42,834 bases of DNA, taken from positions 1 through 42,834 of the forward strand of contig CALIBQ010000046.1 in the NCBI GenBank assembly GCA_938049385.1, given 5' to 3'. Source of the stretch: an uncultured Anaerolineae bacterium. GTDB taxonomy: Bacteria > Chloroflexota > Anaerolineae > JACIWP01. The notes under the pieces were generated by a model that saw only the letters and a program-made list of their open reading frames with translations, did no database searches and was not told the origin of the DNA. Positions 1 to 8,524 of the stretch are shown in pieces. The position numbers were made by a program, and so were the translations under genes. The first letter of the stretch is position 1. Each line of letters starts with the position of its first letter.

Positions 1-2441
1 GGCGTGGGCGTAGGGGATGGCTGTCCCGTAGGCGTGGCTGTCCAAGTGCGCGTTGGGGTGGGTGTCAGTGTCGGTGTCGGGCTGGGCGTGCGGGTGAAGG
101 TCGGTGTCGGGCTGGGCTGAGGCGCGATGGTATAGCTGATAACCAGGTTGGGCCGCAGGGAGCTGTCATAGTACTCGCGCGAGGGGATGTGGTATTCCAC
201 GCCGGCGCCCCCGCCGCCCCGCACAACCAGGCCGTAGTTGCTGGCCGGGTCTGATGCCCACTGGCGCACCATTTCGGTGACGTCGAACTGGTACCAGGTC
301 CCCAGCGCTTGAAAGGCCCGGGAGTCCGAGGCCACCGGGTAGCGGTCCAGGTTGATGTCGTTGGCACCCTCGATGGCCCAGGGATCGCCAGTGTTCGCCA
401 GTTTCCAGGTCGCCGTCCCTTCGTCCCACGGCCGGCGCATCTGGAAGACGCGCGCCTCCATGGCGTTAGCATTGCTGGAACTCTGGACATAGAGGCGCAG
501 GGTGGCCTGCTGGACCTGGGCATTGGCCGGCAGCCAGCCGCGCAGGTCAAAGTACAACAGTGAGGCCATCCAGTCCCCGGAGCGCACAAAGAGGCGCGTG
601 TACGAGCCGTAACTGCTGTCCGGCGCCCAGCCGTTGATAAACGTATCGCGCGCCCCGGTATAGCCGGCGCGCCCTTCCTGCAGGGAGGTCACATAAAAGC
701 CGGGCCCCGGCGTGGGCGTCAGGGTGCGCGTCGGTGTGCGAGTCGGTGTCGGCGACGGCGGCAGGGTCGGTGGACTCCAGGTCGGCGTGGGCGTAGCGAA
801 CGGGTTCGGGGTAGGTGTGGGTTCGGAAGTGCCACCGCGCTTTTCGACCTGGATGAAGTGGATGATCTCGTCGCCGTCGCCGGCGCAGTCAATGCGGAAA
901 TCACTGCCGCCGGCCAGTCGGTTGGCGAAGGAGGCGTCGCCTATCATGAAAACGGCCTTCTTCCAGGTGAGCGTGTTGGTCTTGCGGACCTCGCGCCGGC
1001 CCGTCCCGCCCACCGCGTCATAATCCAGGAACCAGCGGTCGCTTCCCTGGTCGTAGTATATCACCGTCAGGGTGATGGCCTGCTGGCCGCCGTACATATA
1101 GCCGTCGTCCACGTTGAAGAACATGTAGGGGTTGCCGGTGGACTGGTCGGTGCGGCGGGTATAGCGGCCGTACTTGTGTGTGCCCACGTTCCAGAGCGGG
1201 ACGGTCTTTCCCCCAGGGATGTTATCCCGGCGGTACAGCCAGAACTGATAATCCCCCCACTGGGGCATCCAGCTCTGTTCCGTCTCGCGCAGGGCGATCC
1301 AGACGCTGGGGGTATTCTTCAGGGTGACGCCCAGATGTCGGTTGACGAAGCGCAGGAAGTTCGGGTCGGCCGTCGTAGTGATGAGGTCGCGCGCCACGTT
1401 GATATAATCAGGGTGCTTGTCCAGCCCGTTCAGGAAGCCCCAGTATTCCTTGGTCTCATCGGTCATGTAGGGACTGCGCACCGCTTCCCAGCCGGTGGGC
1501 ACGGAGGCGCCGTAATCCAGGAAGGGGTCGTAAAAGCCACAGCCGGCCAGCGGGTGCGGCTGGGGAATGATGGCCGGGTCGTCATCCCAGCGCAGGCCGT
1601 TGTGCTTGACGCCGACGCCCAGGCCGGCGGCATACGAGGTGGTCCACTTGCGCTCGCAGGGGTGGATGAAGGTCGGCGCGAACTGAAGCATCACCGGCTT
1701 GTTCTTGAACGCCTCGCCGTAAAAGCGGGTGATGTTGTTCACCACCCCAACCCACAGCCCGCCCGGGTCCACCCCGGGGAGATCAGCCTGCATGGCGGCC
1801 TTCACACAGGCGTCATCGGCGTCAATGGAAGGTTGGTTCTCACCGTAGATGCCGGTACCGATTTGAATCCATTCCACACGCGGGTCATTGTCATAGCGCT
1901 CGGCGATGGCCTTGATGAATTTCTCCAGCTTGGCGAGGAAGATAGGGTCCCAGTATTTGGGGATGGTCCAGGTGCAGGTGAACTTGCCGGCGCCGGCCTT
2001 AGTGAACACCCAGTCGGGGACAGTGCTCCCACCGCCTTCCATGAAATGAAAGGCCAGGCTCGCCCGCTTCCCCAGCGCGGCCTCATGCGCGATCCACTGG
2101 TCCACAATCTGCCAGTTATAATAGCCTTCCTCTGGCTCAATCTGGTTCCATTCGAAGAGGCCGTTGCCGCCGACGAAGATGCCGGGATACTGCGCCGGGT
2201 CCAAGTGCGCGCCGTCGTGCATCACGTAGATGCCGGGATATTTGACGCGGTCCTTGGTGTAGCGGACGCCGGCGTCGCTCACACTGCCGGCGCCGACGGC
2301 GTCATACATCAGAGGAGAAGGGGCGGTGTTTTCCGGAGGTTGTGCGTCAGCGGATAACCAGCTCAGTCCCAGGATGATCAGGGCCAGGGTCACCCAAATC
2401 CCGAGCCGGCCAAACCAGCGGTCGATCGCTCGTCTTCTCAT
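1..2441 (-). CDS. Secreted glycosidase-like protein with DNRLRE module (3' end missing)
   Basis: A minus-strand frame stays open from the ATG at 2441-2439 to the window edge (813 codons, C-terminus missing). The start follows AAAGGGG. Residues about 12-34 form an N-terminal hydrophobic segment, so the protein is probably exported. The first ~430 residues look like a TIM-barrel glycosidase related to GH42-like proteins: 'FEWNQIEPEEGYYNW' resembles a barrel strand of that group, and 'IQIGTGIYGE' could carry the acid/base Glu. After a Thr/Pro linker (about 'TPTPNPFATPTPT'), a beta-rich module with 'LLYFDLRGWLP' and 'FDVTEMVRQWA' matches the DNRLRE/CBM96-like type. A second Thr/Pro linker leads off the window, so at least one more module is likely. 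The substrate is unknown. The glycosidase assignment rests on pattern resemblance only; the DNRLRE and linker parts are firmer. Confidence 0.75.
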   Translation of the reverse strand, partial: MRRRAIDRWFGRLGIWVTLALIILGLSWLSADAQPPENTAPSPLMYDAVGAGSVSDAGVRYTKDRVKYPGIYVMHDGAHLDPAQYPGIFVGGNGLFEWNQIEPEEGYYNWQIVDQWIAHEAALGKRASLAFHFMEGGGSTVPDWVFTKAGAGKFTCTWTIPKYWDPIFLAKLEKFIKAIAERYDNDPRVEWIQIGTGIYGENQPSIDADDACVKAAMQADLPGVDPGGLWVGVVNNITRFYGEAFKNKPVMLQFAPTFIHPCERKWTTSYAAGLGVGVKHNGLRWDDDPAIIPQPHPLAGCGFYDPFLDYGASVPTGWEAVRSPYMTDETKEYWGFLNGLDKHPDYINVARDLITTTADPNFLRFVNRHLGVTLKNTPSVWIALRETEQSWMPQWGDYQFWLYRRDNIPGGKTVPLWNVGTHKYGRYTRRTDQSTGNPYMFFNVDDGYMYGGQQAITLTVIYYDQGSDRWFLDYDAVGGTGRREVRKTNTLTWKKAVFMIGDASFANRLAGGSDFRIDCAGDGDEIIHFIQVEKRGGTSEPTPTPNPFATPTPTWSPPTLPPSPTPTRTPTRTLTPTPGPGFYVTSLQEGRAGYTGARDTFINGWAPDSSYGSYTRLFVRSGDWMASLLYFDLRGWLPANAQVQQATLRLYVQSSSNANAMEARVFQMRRPWDEGTATWKLANTGDPWAIEGANDINLDRYPVASDSRAFQALGTWYQFDVTEMVRQWASDPASNYGLVVRGGGGAGVEYHIPSREYYDSSLRPNLVISYTIAPQPSPTPTFTRTPSPTPTLTPTPTRTWTATPTGQPSPTPT

Positions 2442-2481
2442 GGACCCCTTTGCCTCGCGGTGATGATATCGTGCCTACCGT

Positions 2482-2510
2482 ACTATACCGGAGAATGCCG
2501 CCGGCGTCAA
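2482..2510 (-). promoter_or_regulatory. Sigma70-type promoter of the secreted glycosidase-like gene
   Basis: On the minus strand the -35 TTGACG (2510-2505) and -10 TATAGT (2487-2482) are separated by 17 bases. They lie about 40 bases upstream of the ATG at 2441. Five of six bases match consensus in each box. Confidence 0.65.
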
Positions 2511-2669
2511 TCGGACTCCAGCGAGATAATCCCCTTATTATTATACGTATCACAGCTATACAAAATATGAAAATAGGTAAAGATAAGGTTAAAATTTGTT
2601 CATCTTTCCGCTAGCTTCCACGCGCATTTCATAAACAAACGGAATAATCATATAATTATTATGCATGAT

Positions 2670-2698
2670 TTGCGGCCGCCGTCCGGTGGTGCTATAAT
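2670..2698 (+). promoter_or_regulatory. Promoter of the selenium operon
   Basis: A -35-like TTGCGG (2670-2675) and a perfect TATAAT (2693-2698) have a 17-base spacer. The ATG of the cysteine desulfurase lies 20 bases beyond the -10, so the leader would be very short, with GGAGG close to its 5' end. The 276-base divergent spacer (2442-2717) is AT-rich around 2540-2665, unlike the surrounding DNA. I see no riboswitch in it. Confidence 0.6.
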
Positions 2699-2717
2699 TG
2701 CCGGCGGAGGGAGGCGC

Positions 2718-3953
2718 ATGGACAAGCCGTTGCCCAACATCATCTATCTCGATAACGCGGCCACCTCCTGGCCCAAGCCGGCCGGCGTGGCCCAGGCCGT
2801 TGCCGATTTCATCAACTACCTGGGCGCCAATCCCGGCCGCTCCGGCCACCGCCTCTCCACTGCCGCCGCCGAACTGGTGTATGATACCCGCTCCCTGCTG
2901 GCGGAGATGTTCGGCGCCGAGGACCCCCTGCGCGTGGTCTTCTGCAAGAACGTCACCGAGGCTCTGAACACGGTTCTGCGCGGGCTTCTGCGGCCCGGCG
3001 ACCATGTGGTCACGGGAAGCCTGGAACACAATTCTGTGATGCGGCCCTTGCGCGCCCTGGAGCGCCAGGGGGTGGAGCTGACAGCAGTGCCGGCCTCGCC
3101 GGCCGGCCTCTTCCGGCCGAGCGATTTCGAGCGGGCACTGCGCCCCAACACCCGGCTGATTGTGCTCAATCATGCCTCGAACGTGGTGGGCACGCTGGCC
3201 CCGGTGCGGGAGGTGGGTCAGATCGCCCGGGAGCACGGGGTTTGGCTGGCCGTGGACGCGGCGCAAACCGCCGGCGTGTATCCGATCCATATGCCGGCGG
3301 ACAACATCGACATCCTGTGCTTCACCGGCCATAAGGGACTGCTGGGACCGCAGGGCACTGGCGGCTTTATCCTGGGAGAACGGGTGCCGGACGATGCCAT
3401 TGAGCCGCTGACGCGAGGAGGGACGGGAAGCCGCTCCGAAGAAGAGCACCAGCCCGATTTTCTGCCCGATCGTTTCGAGAGCGGCACCTTGAACGCCGCC
3501 GGCATCGCCGGCCTGAAAGCCGGTCTGGAATTTCTGCGGCGGGAGGGCATCGCAAAGGTGCGCGCCCATGAGGTGGCGCTGACACGCCGCTTGCTCGACG
3601 GCCTGCGCGCCATCGCCGGCGTGCAGATATACGGCACGCGCGACCCAGCATACCAGGTTGCCGTGGTCTCATTCAACATCGCCGGCATGTACCCCTCGGA
3701 GGCGGCGCTGGCCCTGGATGAGGAGTTCGGCATCATGTGTCGGGTGGGACTGCACTGTGCGCCGGCGGCCCACCGGACTATCGGCACGTTCCCCCAGGGC
3801 ACTATCCGCTTCAGCCCCGGCTATTTCAACACGCCGGCGGAGATTGACCAAGCGTTGGAGGCCGTGGAAGCATTGGCCCGGCGCGCCCATACCCCTACAT
3901 ACCAGGTTGTGAATCGGGAAAGGAGCGTGTATGATGACAGAGAAAATCGTTGA
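2718..3953 (+). CDS. Cysteine desulfurase family protein (SufS-like, selenium-operon type)
   Basis: This 411-residue class V aminotransferase-fold protein is PLP dependent. 'FTGHKGLLG' carries the PLP lysine (K206), 'VDAAQTAG' (from 180) holds the cofactor-binding Asp and Gln, and 'RVGLHCAPA' holds the catalytic Cys (C347). Such enzymes pull sulfur from cysteine or selenium from selenocysteine. I chose ATG 2718 because GGAGGGAGG sits just upstream; an in-frame ATG at 2661 would add 19 residues with no ribosome site and overlaps the promoter. The 3' end overlaps yedF by 23 bases. Position ahead of yedF, DUF3343 and selD matches the subgroup typified by Enterococcus EF2568, so its inferred job is to deliver reduced selenium to SelD or to a labile-selenium cofactor. 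Sulfur-only activity cannot be excluded. Confidence 0.9.
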   Translation: MDKPLPNIIYLDNAATSWPKPAGVAQAVADFINYLGANPGRSGHRLSTAAAELVYDTRSLLAEMFGAEDPLRVVFCKNVTEALNTVLRGLLRPGDHVVTGSLEHNSVMRPLRALERQGVELTAVPASPAGLFRPSDFERALRPNTRLIVLNHASNVVGTLAPVREVGQIAREHGVWLAVDAAQTAGVYPIHMPADNIDILCFTGHKGLLGPQGTGGFILGERVPDDAIEPLTRGGTGSRSEEEHQPDFLPDRFESGTLNAAGIAGLKAGLEFLRREGIAKVRAHEVALTRRLLDGLRAIAGVQIYGTRDPAYQVAVVSFNIAGMYPSEAALALDEEFGIMCRVGLHCAPAAHRTIGTFPQGTIRFSPGYFNTPAEIDQALEAVEALARRAHTPTYQVVNRERSVYDDRENR

Positions 3954-4536
3954 TGCCCGTGGGCTGGCATGCCCCCAGCCGGTCATCATGGCACGCAACG
4001 CCATGCGGGAAGGTGCAGTACGCATCACCGTCATTGTGGACAGCGAGACGGCGGTGGCCAACGTGACGCGCATGGCCCAGAAAGCCGGCTGGCAGGTCGC
4101 CCAGGAACGCCGCGACAACGAGGTGCACCTGCGTTTGACCCCGCCGGCCGCGACTGCGGAACAGCCCCAGGAAGCCCCCGCGTCAGCGCCGGCGCCCGCC
4201 GGCCCCACCGTCCTGCTGGTGAAATCGAACCGTATGGGCCGTGGGGACGACCAGCTCGGCGAAATCCTTATCCGCGGTTTCTTCCACACCCTCACCGAGA
4301 TAGAGGATGCGCCGGCAGTTATGATCTTCCTTAACAGCGGCGTGAAGCTGACCACCGAAGGCTCACCTGTGCTGGACGACCTGCGCGCGTTGGAGGAACG
4401 CGGGGTGGAAATATATTCCTGCGGCACCTGCCTGAATTACTTCGGCCTGACGGAGTCGCTCAAAGTAGGTGCGGTGTCCAACATGTACTCCATCGCGGAG
4501 ACACTGCTTTCCGCCGGCAAGGTCATTTCGCCGTAA
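3931..4536 (+). CDS. yedF: Selenium metabolism protein YedF (TusA domain + DsrE-like domain)
   Basis: This 201-residue protein has two domains. Residues 1-70 are a TusA/SirA-like domain with the 'LACPQPV' signature (C14), which carries a persulfide or perselenide. A Pro/Ala linker (about 71-92) leads to a DsrE-like domain with 'SCGTCLNYFG' (C164, C167). This arrangement defines the selenium-metabolism YedF family. AGGAG at 3921-3925 precedes tandem ATGs at 3931 and 3934. The gene overlaps the desulfurase end and is followed 18 bases later by the DUF3343 gene. The likely role is selenium transfer between the desulfurase and SelD or the selenium-dependent hydroxylase pathway. That role is proposed from comparative genomics and is not shown by this sequence. 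Confidence 0.92.
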   Translation: MMTEKIVDARGLACPQPVIMARNAMREGAVRITVIVDSETAVANVTRMAQKAGWQVAQERRDNEVHLRLTPPAATAEQPQEAPASAPAPAGPTVLLVKSNRMGRGDDQLGEILIRGFFHTLTEIEDAPAVMIFLNSGVKLTTEGSPVLDDLRALEERGVEIYSCGTCLNYFGLTESLKVGAVSNMYSIAETLLSAGKVISP

Positions 4537-4554
4537 CGGCATGAAGGGATAGCC

Positions 4555-4779
4555 ATGTCAACGCAGTACGGCGTGGTGCTGTTCGATTCGACCCAGCGGG
4601 CCATCCAGGCGGAGCGAGCGCTCAAAGCCGCCGGCCTGCTGGTGAAGCTGATCCCGGTGCCCCGCCAGATCAGCTCGGACTGCGGGGTCTGCCTTCGCTT
4701 TCTCTGGCAGGACCACTCTCGGGTGGAGGAGGTTCTGCGCGATCACCGGGTAGCGTTCGCCGGCATCCGGCAGTTATAA
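4555..4779 (+). CDS. DUF3343 protein, putative Se/S carrier
   Basis: A 74-residue protein starts 'MSTQYGVVLFDST' and contains 'SSDCGVCLRF' (C43, C46), the Cys pattern of the DUF3343 family. In other genomes the family lies next to YedF and SelD and is thought to carry selenium or sulfur on its cysteines. The start at 4555 follows GAAGGGA. SelD begins 27 bases after the stop, so the four genes form one transcription unit. The biochemical role is inferred from neighbourhood. Confidence 0.88.
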   Translation: MSTQYGVVLFDSTQRAIQAERALKAAGLLVKLIPVPRQISSDCGVCLRFLWQDHSRVEEVLRDHRVAFAGIRQL

Positions 4780-4806
4780 TCGCTTGACAGGATATTGAGG
4801 AGAGAA

Positions 4807-5883
4807 ATGGGCGTTTCATCGTACACCATCCACAACCGCAACGGCCGGCCGGTGCGCCTGACCGAGCTGGCCAGTTGCGCTGGTTGAGCGGGCAAGACAG
4901 GTCCGGGGGACCTGGAGCGTCTTGTCCAGCCGCTGAAGCACCTTTTCCAGCCGGCCGACTTCCCTGACCTGCTGGTCGGGCTGGGATCGCCCGACGACGC
5001 GGCAGTCTACCGGCTGGACGAACAGCGCGCCCTGGTGCAGACGCTGGACTTCTTCCCACCAGTGGTGGATGACCCGTACACTTTCGGCGCCGTCGCCGCG
5101 GCCAACGCCATGAGCGACGTCTACGCCATGGGCGGTGAAGTGCTGTTCGCGCTCAACATCGCGGCGTTCCCCAGATGGCTGGATCGGGCCATCCTGGCGG
5201 AAATACTGCGCGGCGGGGCGGAAAAGGTGCGGGAGGCCGGCGCGGCCATCGCCGGTGGGCATACCATTGACGATGATGAACCGAAATACGGGCTGACCGT
5301 CACGGGCATCGTCCTCATCTCCGAACTGATGACCAAGGCCGGCGCGCGGGCCGGCGATCAGCTCTTCCTGACCAAGCCATTGGGCACCGGCCTGATCACC
5401 ACCGCCGCCAAGGGAGGCGCCGCTGAGCCAAAACACATGGAAGGCGCGGTGCAGTGCATGCTCCAGCTCAACCGCGCGGCGTCGCGCGCCGCGCGCTCGG
5501 CCGGCGTGCGCTCTGCCACGGACATTACCGGCTTCTCTCTGCTGGGACATGCCGCGGAGATGGCCGCCGCCTCGGGGGTACAGCTACGTATCTACCTGGA
5601 GCGACTTCCCATCTTGGAAGGGACGCGGCAGTATGCGGAAGAGTGGTTATTCCCTGGTGGGGCGCACAGCAATCGGGAGTTTTTCGCGCCGCGGGTGCAG
5701 TTCGCCGGCGGTATCAGCGAGGAAGAGCAAATGATGCTCTTCACCCCGGAGACCTCCGGCGGATTACTGCTGGCGGTACCGGCGGACAAAGTGGAGGTGT
5801 TTCTGCAGAACTGCCGCTCTCTCGAACAGCCGGCCTGGCACATCGGGGAGGTTGTGCCGGGATCAGGGATTGTGGTGGAATAA
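4807..5883 (+). CDS. selD: Selenide, water dikinase SelD, a selenocysteine-containing form
   Basis: SelD makes selenophosphate from selenide and ATP. The gene starts at ATG 4807 after GAGGAGAG and must read through an in-frame TGA at 4885-4887, giving 358 residues with Sec at position 27. The local sequence 'ASCAGUAGKTGP' aligns with the family's catalytic Cys/Sec and the essential Lys three residues later (K30), corresponding to Cys17 and Lys20 of E. coli SelD. Downstream, 'GSPDDAAVY', 'AANAMSDVYAMGG', 'GGHTIDDDEPKYG' and 'TDITGFSLLGHA' are standard SelD ATP- and metal-binding motifs in one unbroken frame. A standard gene caller would start at 5035 and lose the first 76 residues including the active site. 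A hairpin directly after the TGA supports recoding. A sequencing error is unlikely because the TGA sits exactly at the Sec position. Confidence 0.95.
4885..4927 (+). promoter_or_regulatory. Sec codon TGA and bacterial SECIS hairpin in selD
   Basis: TGA is at 4885-4887. The arm at 4890-4898 pairs with 4919-4927 over nine positions (one G-U), then AGGTCC (4899-4904) pairs perfectly with GGACCT (4908-4913). The apical loop GGG is at 4905-4907, and five bases (4914-4918) bulge on the 3' side. The loop starts 18 bases after the TGA and is G-rich, as expected for a SelB-binding bacterial SECIS. Pairing was done by hand. Confidence 0.85.
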
Positions 5884-5892
5884 CCTGACCGA

Positions 5893-6126
5893 TCACCTCA
5901 CCAAGGGGTTCTCATTATCCGCCGGCGGCTCCAGCTCCTGGACCAAGCGCGCCAGCTCCTCAATCCCCTTCAAAATTTTGGCCACATCGCGCTCCTGCTG
6001 GGGCGTCAGCGGGCCGTCCATGGAGAGCATCGAGGCATATCCCCGCATATACGTCAGCACCACTTTGATGCGGTGCGCCAAAGCGTCCTGGTCAGAGGCG
6101 GACATCATGCGCAGTTCTCCGTTCAT
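5893..6126 (-). CDS. Small alpha-helical protein, HisKA-like
   Basis: This 77-residue protein has no confident family. Its core 'ALAHRIKVVLTYMRGYASMLSM' followed by a helix rich in Glu and Leu looks like the helical hairpin of a histidine-kinase dimerisation domain, including a His followed by Arg, but there is no ATPase domain. Its ATG (6126-6124) directly abuts the TGA stop of nnr (6129-6127), so translation is probably coupled. It converges with selD, leaving nine bases between stops and no obvious terminator. It could be a small regulator or a remnant of a sensor kinase. Confidence 0.6.
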   Translation of the reverse strand: MNGELRMMSASDQDALAHRIKVVLTYMRGYASMLSMDGPLTPQQERDVAKILKGIEELARLVQELEPPADNENPLVR

Positions 6127-7824
6127 TCAGGTGCGGAGACGCTGAATCACTATCGGCAGGGCCGGCAGGAGGTCGCTGGCCACGACGCCGCAGGTAATCT
6201 GCCGGCTGAATTCCACCTCCTCCGCGGCCATACCGTGCAGGAAGCCGCCCACTATGGCGGCGTCCAGCGGCGAAAGCCCCTGTGCCATCAGCCCCACGAC
6301 AGCGCCGGCCAGCACATCGCCGGTGCCGGCGGTCGCCAGGACAGGGTTGGCGAAAGGCAGGATGTATGTCTCGCCGTCGGGGCTGGCGATCACTGTATGC
6401 GCCCCTTTCAACACCACAATCTGCCCCCACTGCTGTGCGGCCCGGCTGGCGACACCGATGCGGTCAGCCTGTACTTCTTGCGCCGTGCACCCCAACAGGC
6501 GCGCCATCTCGCCGGGATGGGGGGTGAGCACACAGCCGGCGGGGATGCGCTCCCACCACTTCTCCGCCTTTGCCAGGGCATTGAGCGCGTCGGCATCAAT
6601 GACCGTAGGCGGGAGCCGGCAGGCCGAGGATGACGTGTCGGCCGGCGCGCTGGCCTCCACGAAACCGATGCGCGGCCGGCGGCGCGGCAGACGCAGTTCC
6701 CCGCTCAGGAAGGTGTGCACAAAGCGCACCACCTCCTCTGCCTGACCCAGGCCCGGGCCGATGAGCACAGCGTCATATTCGGGCAGACGCTCACACAGGA
6801 CATCTACTGCCTCATCGCTGATGACCCCCATCGACTCCGGGAGCAGGATATAGGTCGGCTCGTACAGCTTGCCGGCCACGATGGGGAAGACACTGCGGGC
6901 CAGCGCCAACGTGACCAGGCCGGCACCCACGCGCGCGGCCGCCGCGGCGGCCAGGGCCGGCGCGCCGGTGTAGTTCACCGAGCCGGCGATGATGAGGGCA
7001 CGCCCAAAGGTCCCCTTGTGAGCGTCCAGCGGCCGCTGGGGCAGGCGTTCGGTGACCATCTTGGTGGTGACCAGGTGCAGGTGACAGTCCTTCACCAGAC
7101 GGGGCGAGATGCCGATCTCGGCGATCAGCAGTTTGCCGAGGACGCCGGCGGCAGGGAAGATAAACTGGCCGCGCTTCGGGAACCCGAAGGTGACGGTCAC
7201 ATCCGCCGGCACTGCCGCCGGGTCCAGCGCGCCAGTATCGCAGTTCACCCCGCTGGGGACATCCACCGCCACCACCAGAGGCGTCTCGGGGCGCTCCGGC
7301 ACCTTCAGCGTCGGGTCAATGACCTGCAGGGCCTCTTTCATCCACGGCAGGCGGGCGCGCCGGCGGCGCTCCACCGTCTCCCGAACCACCCCCAGCAGTT
7401 CCGCCAGGTCGCCGGTGATGGGGCGGTCGGCCCCCGTCCCCAGCAGGGCATCCAGCACTACGTCCGCCTGCTCACACTCTTGGCGCAGGGCCGTCCAGCC
7501 GGCATCCTCCCGCGCCCACAGGATGCGACAGCCGGCGTCGCGCGCCCGGGCGAAGTTGGCATCCCCTTCGACGTTGCGCTTCCAGATATAGCAGACAGCC
7601 AGCCCGCCCATCTGCTGGAGATGATAGGCCGCCACCAGACCATCCCCGCCGTTGTTGCCCGGCCCCACCAGCACCAAGATATGCAGGCCTTGGGGGTCGG
7701 TCAACTGGCGCACGGCCGTGGCGACGGCTTGGCCGGCGCTCTCCATCATCATGGCGTATGTCTGACCAATGGCGTCTGCGGCCGCTTCTGCCTGCCGCAT
7801 CTGTTCAACGCTGAGAATGTACAT
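6127..7824 (-). CDS. nnr: Bifunctional NAD(P)H-hydrate repair enzyme (epimerase + ADP/ATP-dependent dehydratase)
   Basis: A 565-residue fusion repairs hydrated NADH and NADPH. The N-terminal ~230 residues form the epimerase (YjeF_N), with 'GPGNNGGDGL' at 54-63 and 'VAVDVPSGVNCDTG'. The C-terminal ~320 residues form the dehydratase (YjeF_C), with 'GSVNYTGAPALAA', 'VLTPHPGEMARLLG' and 'ATAGTGDVLAGAVVG'. Length and domain order are normal for bacterial Nnr. A stretch near residues 150-190 ('ERRRRARLPWMKEALQ') looks like a linker insertion within the epimerase domain. AGGAT precedes the ATG at 7824. The gene lies 17 bases after the CcmC-like gene and abuts the small downstream gene, so the three probably form one operon. 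Confidence 0.95.
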   Translation of the reverse strand: MYILSVEQMRQAEAAADAIGQTYAMMMESAGQAVATAVRQLTDPQGLHILVLVGPGNNGGDGLVAAYHLQQMGGLAVCYIWKRNVEGDANFARARDAGCRILWAREDAGWTALRQECEQADVVLDALLGTGADRPITGDLAELLGVVRETVERRRRARLPWMKEALQVIDPTLKVPERPETPLVVAVDVPSGVNCDTGALDPAAVPADVTVTFGFPKRGQFIFPAAGVLGKLLIAEIGISPRLVKDCHLHLVTTKMVTERLPQRPLDAHKGTFGRALIIAGSVNYTGAPALAAAAAARVGAGLVTLALARSVFPIVAGKLYEPTYILLPESMGVISDEAVDVLCERLPEYDAVLIGPGLGQAEEVVRFVHTFLSGELRLPRRRPRIGFVEASAPADTSSSACRLPPTVIDADALNALAKAEKWWERIPAGCVLTPHPGEMARLLGCTAQEVQADRIGVASRAAQQWGQIVVLKGAHTVIASPDGETYILPFANPVLATAGTGDVLAGAVVGLMAQGLSPLDAAIVGGFLHGMAAEEVEFSRQITCGVVASDLLPALPIVIQRLRT

Positions 7825-7841
7825 ATCCTACATCTCCCGGT

Positions 7842-8495
7842 TCAAGATCGGCGAGGCGGCGGCGAATGGTACAGCAGGCCGGCGGCGAACGCATGACAGA
7901 GAACGGTGACCAGGACAATGCCGACGTAGGACAGCCGGATATCCGCAGATGGTGAGGTGCCGATAGGGTTCAGCGGATGGCGGATGACGCCGGTGGAACC
8001 AATCAAATACACCGCGCCGGCCGCTAGAACCAGATTGGCCAGCGCCCGCACGTCGGGCGCTGGCACGGACTCTGCAGTCACCAACGCCGCCGCCAGCAGG
8101 ATAGTCGCGTATATGGTGGACCGCACCCGCGGCTCGCCCCAAGCGATCAGCTCACCCCAGGCCAGATAGGTGACCGCCGTGCTGGAGAGCAGGTACAGGA
8201 GCCATATCAGAGCGGTCACCCGCTGAAGGGCCGTCAGCCAGCACATGAGCGCAGTTTGCCGGCGCACTAGCCAGGTCAGCGCCAGCAGGCCGGCGGCCAG
8301 AAACCCCAGCGTGCAGGAGCGTATCAGCGCGCCATGGAAAAAGACTAGCTTGACCACGTGTCCCAAGGTGCGCTCTGCCGGCGCCGTCCAGATCAACAGC
8401 GCGTCCAGCAGGACGCCGGCCGCCAGCAGGCCGGCTAGCCAGGAACGGTTGGGATGTGTGATGGGACGGCGCGCGGGCGAAGCAAGGGACCGCAT
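7842..8495 (-). CDS. CcmC/CcsA-like polytopic membrane protein
   Basis: A 217-residue protein with about six hydrophobic segments. Its layout resembles CcmC, the heme-handling protein of cytochrome c maturation: 'VVKLVFFHGALIRS' resembles the first CcmC signature, 'AWGELIAWGEPRVRSTIYA' sits where CcmC has its tryptophan-rich WGxxWxWD heme motif, and 'GVIRHPLNPI' resembles the segment near the last helix. The Asp of the heme motif is absent (GEPR), so heme transport is uncertain. No other ccm or ccs gene is nearby. The ATG (8495-8493) is transcribed away from the FGE-like gene; nnr starts 17 bases beyond its stop. An alternative is an uncharacterised membrane protein with only coincidental similarity. 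Confidence 0.6.
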   Translation of the reverse strand: MRSLASPARRPITHPNRSWLAGLLAAGVLLDALLIWTAPAERTLGHVVKLVFFHGALIRSCTLGFLAAGLLALTWLVRRQTALMCWLTALQRVTALIWLLYLLSSTAVTYLAWGELIAWGEPRVRSTIYATILLAAALVTAESVPAPDVRALANLVLAAGAVYLIGSTGVIRHPLNPIGTSPSADIRLSYVGIVLVTVLCHAFAAGLLYHSPPPRRS

Positions 8496-8524
8496 ACCGC
8501 CTCCCTGGTGCGAATCTCACAAAA

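Noticed and set aside
858-2357. 499-codon open frame on the plus strand
   Set aside because: It lies exactly antisense, in the same codon phase, to the secreted glycosidase-like gene. Its translation has no recognisable domain, while the minus strand has a signal peptide, linkers and a good promoter.
4885-4887. selD as a pseudogene with a nonsense mutation
   Set aside because: The stop is TGA at the known Cys/Sec position, both sides are fully conserved, and a SECIS-like hairpin follows.
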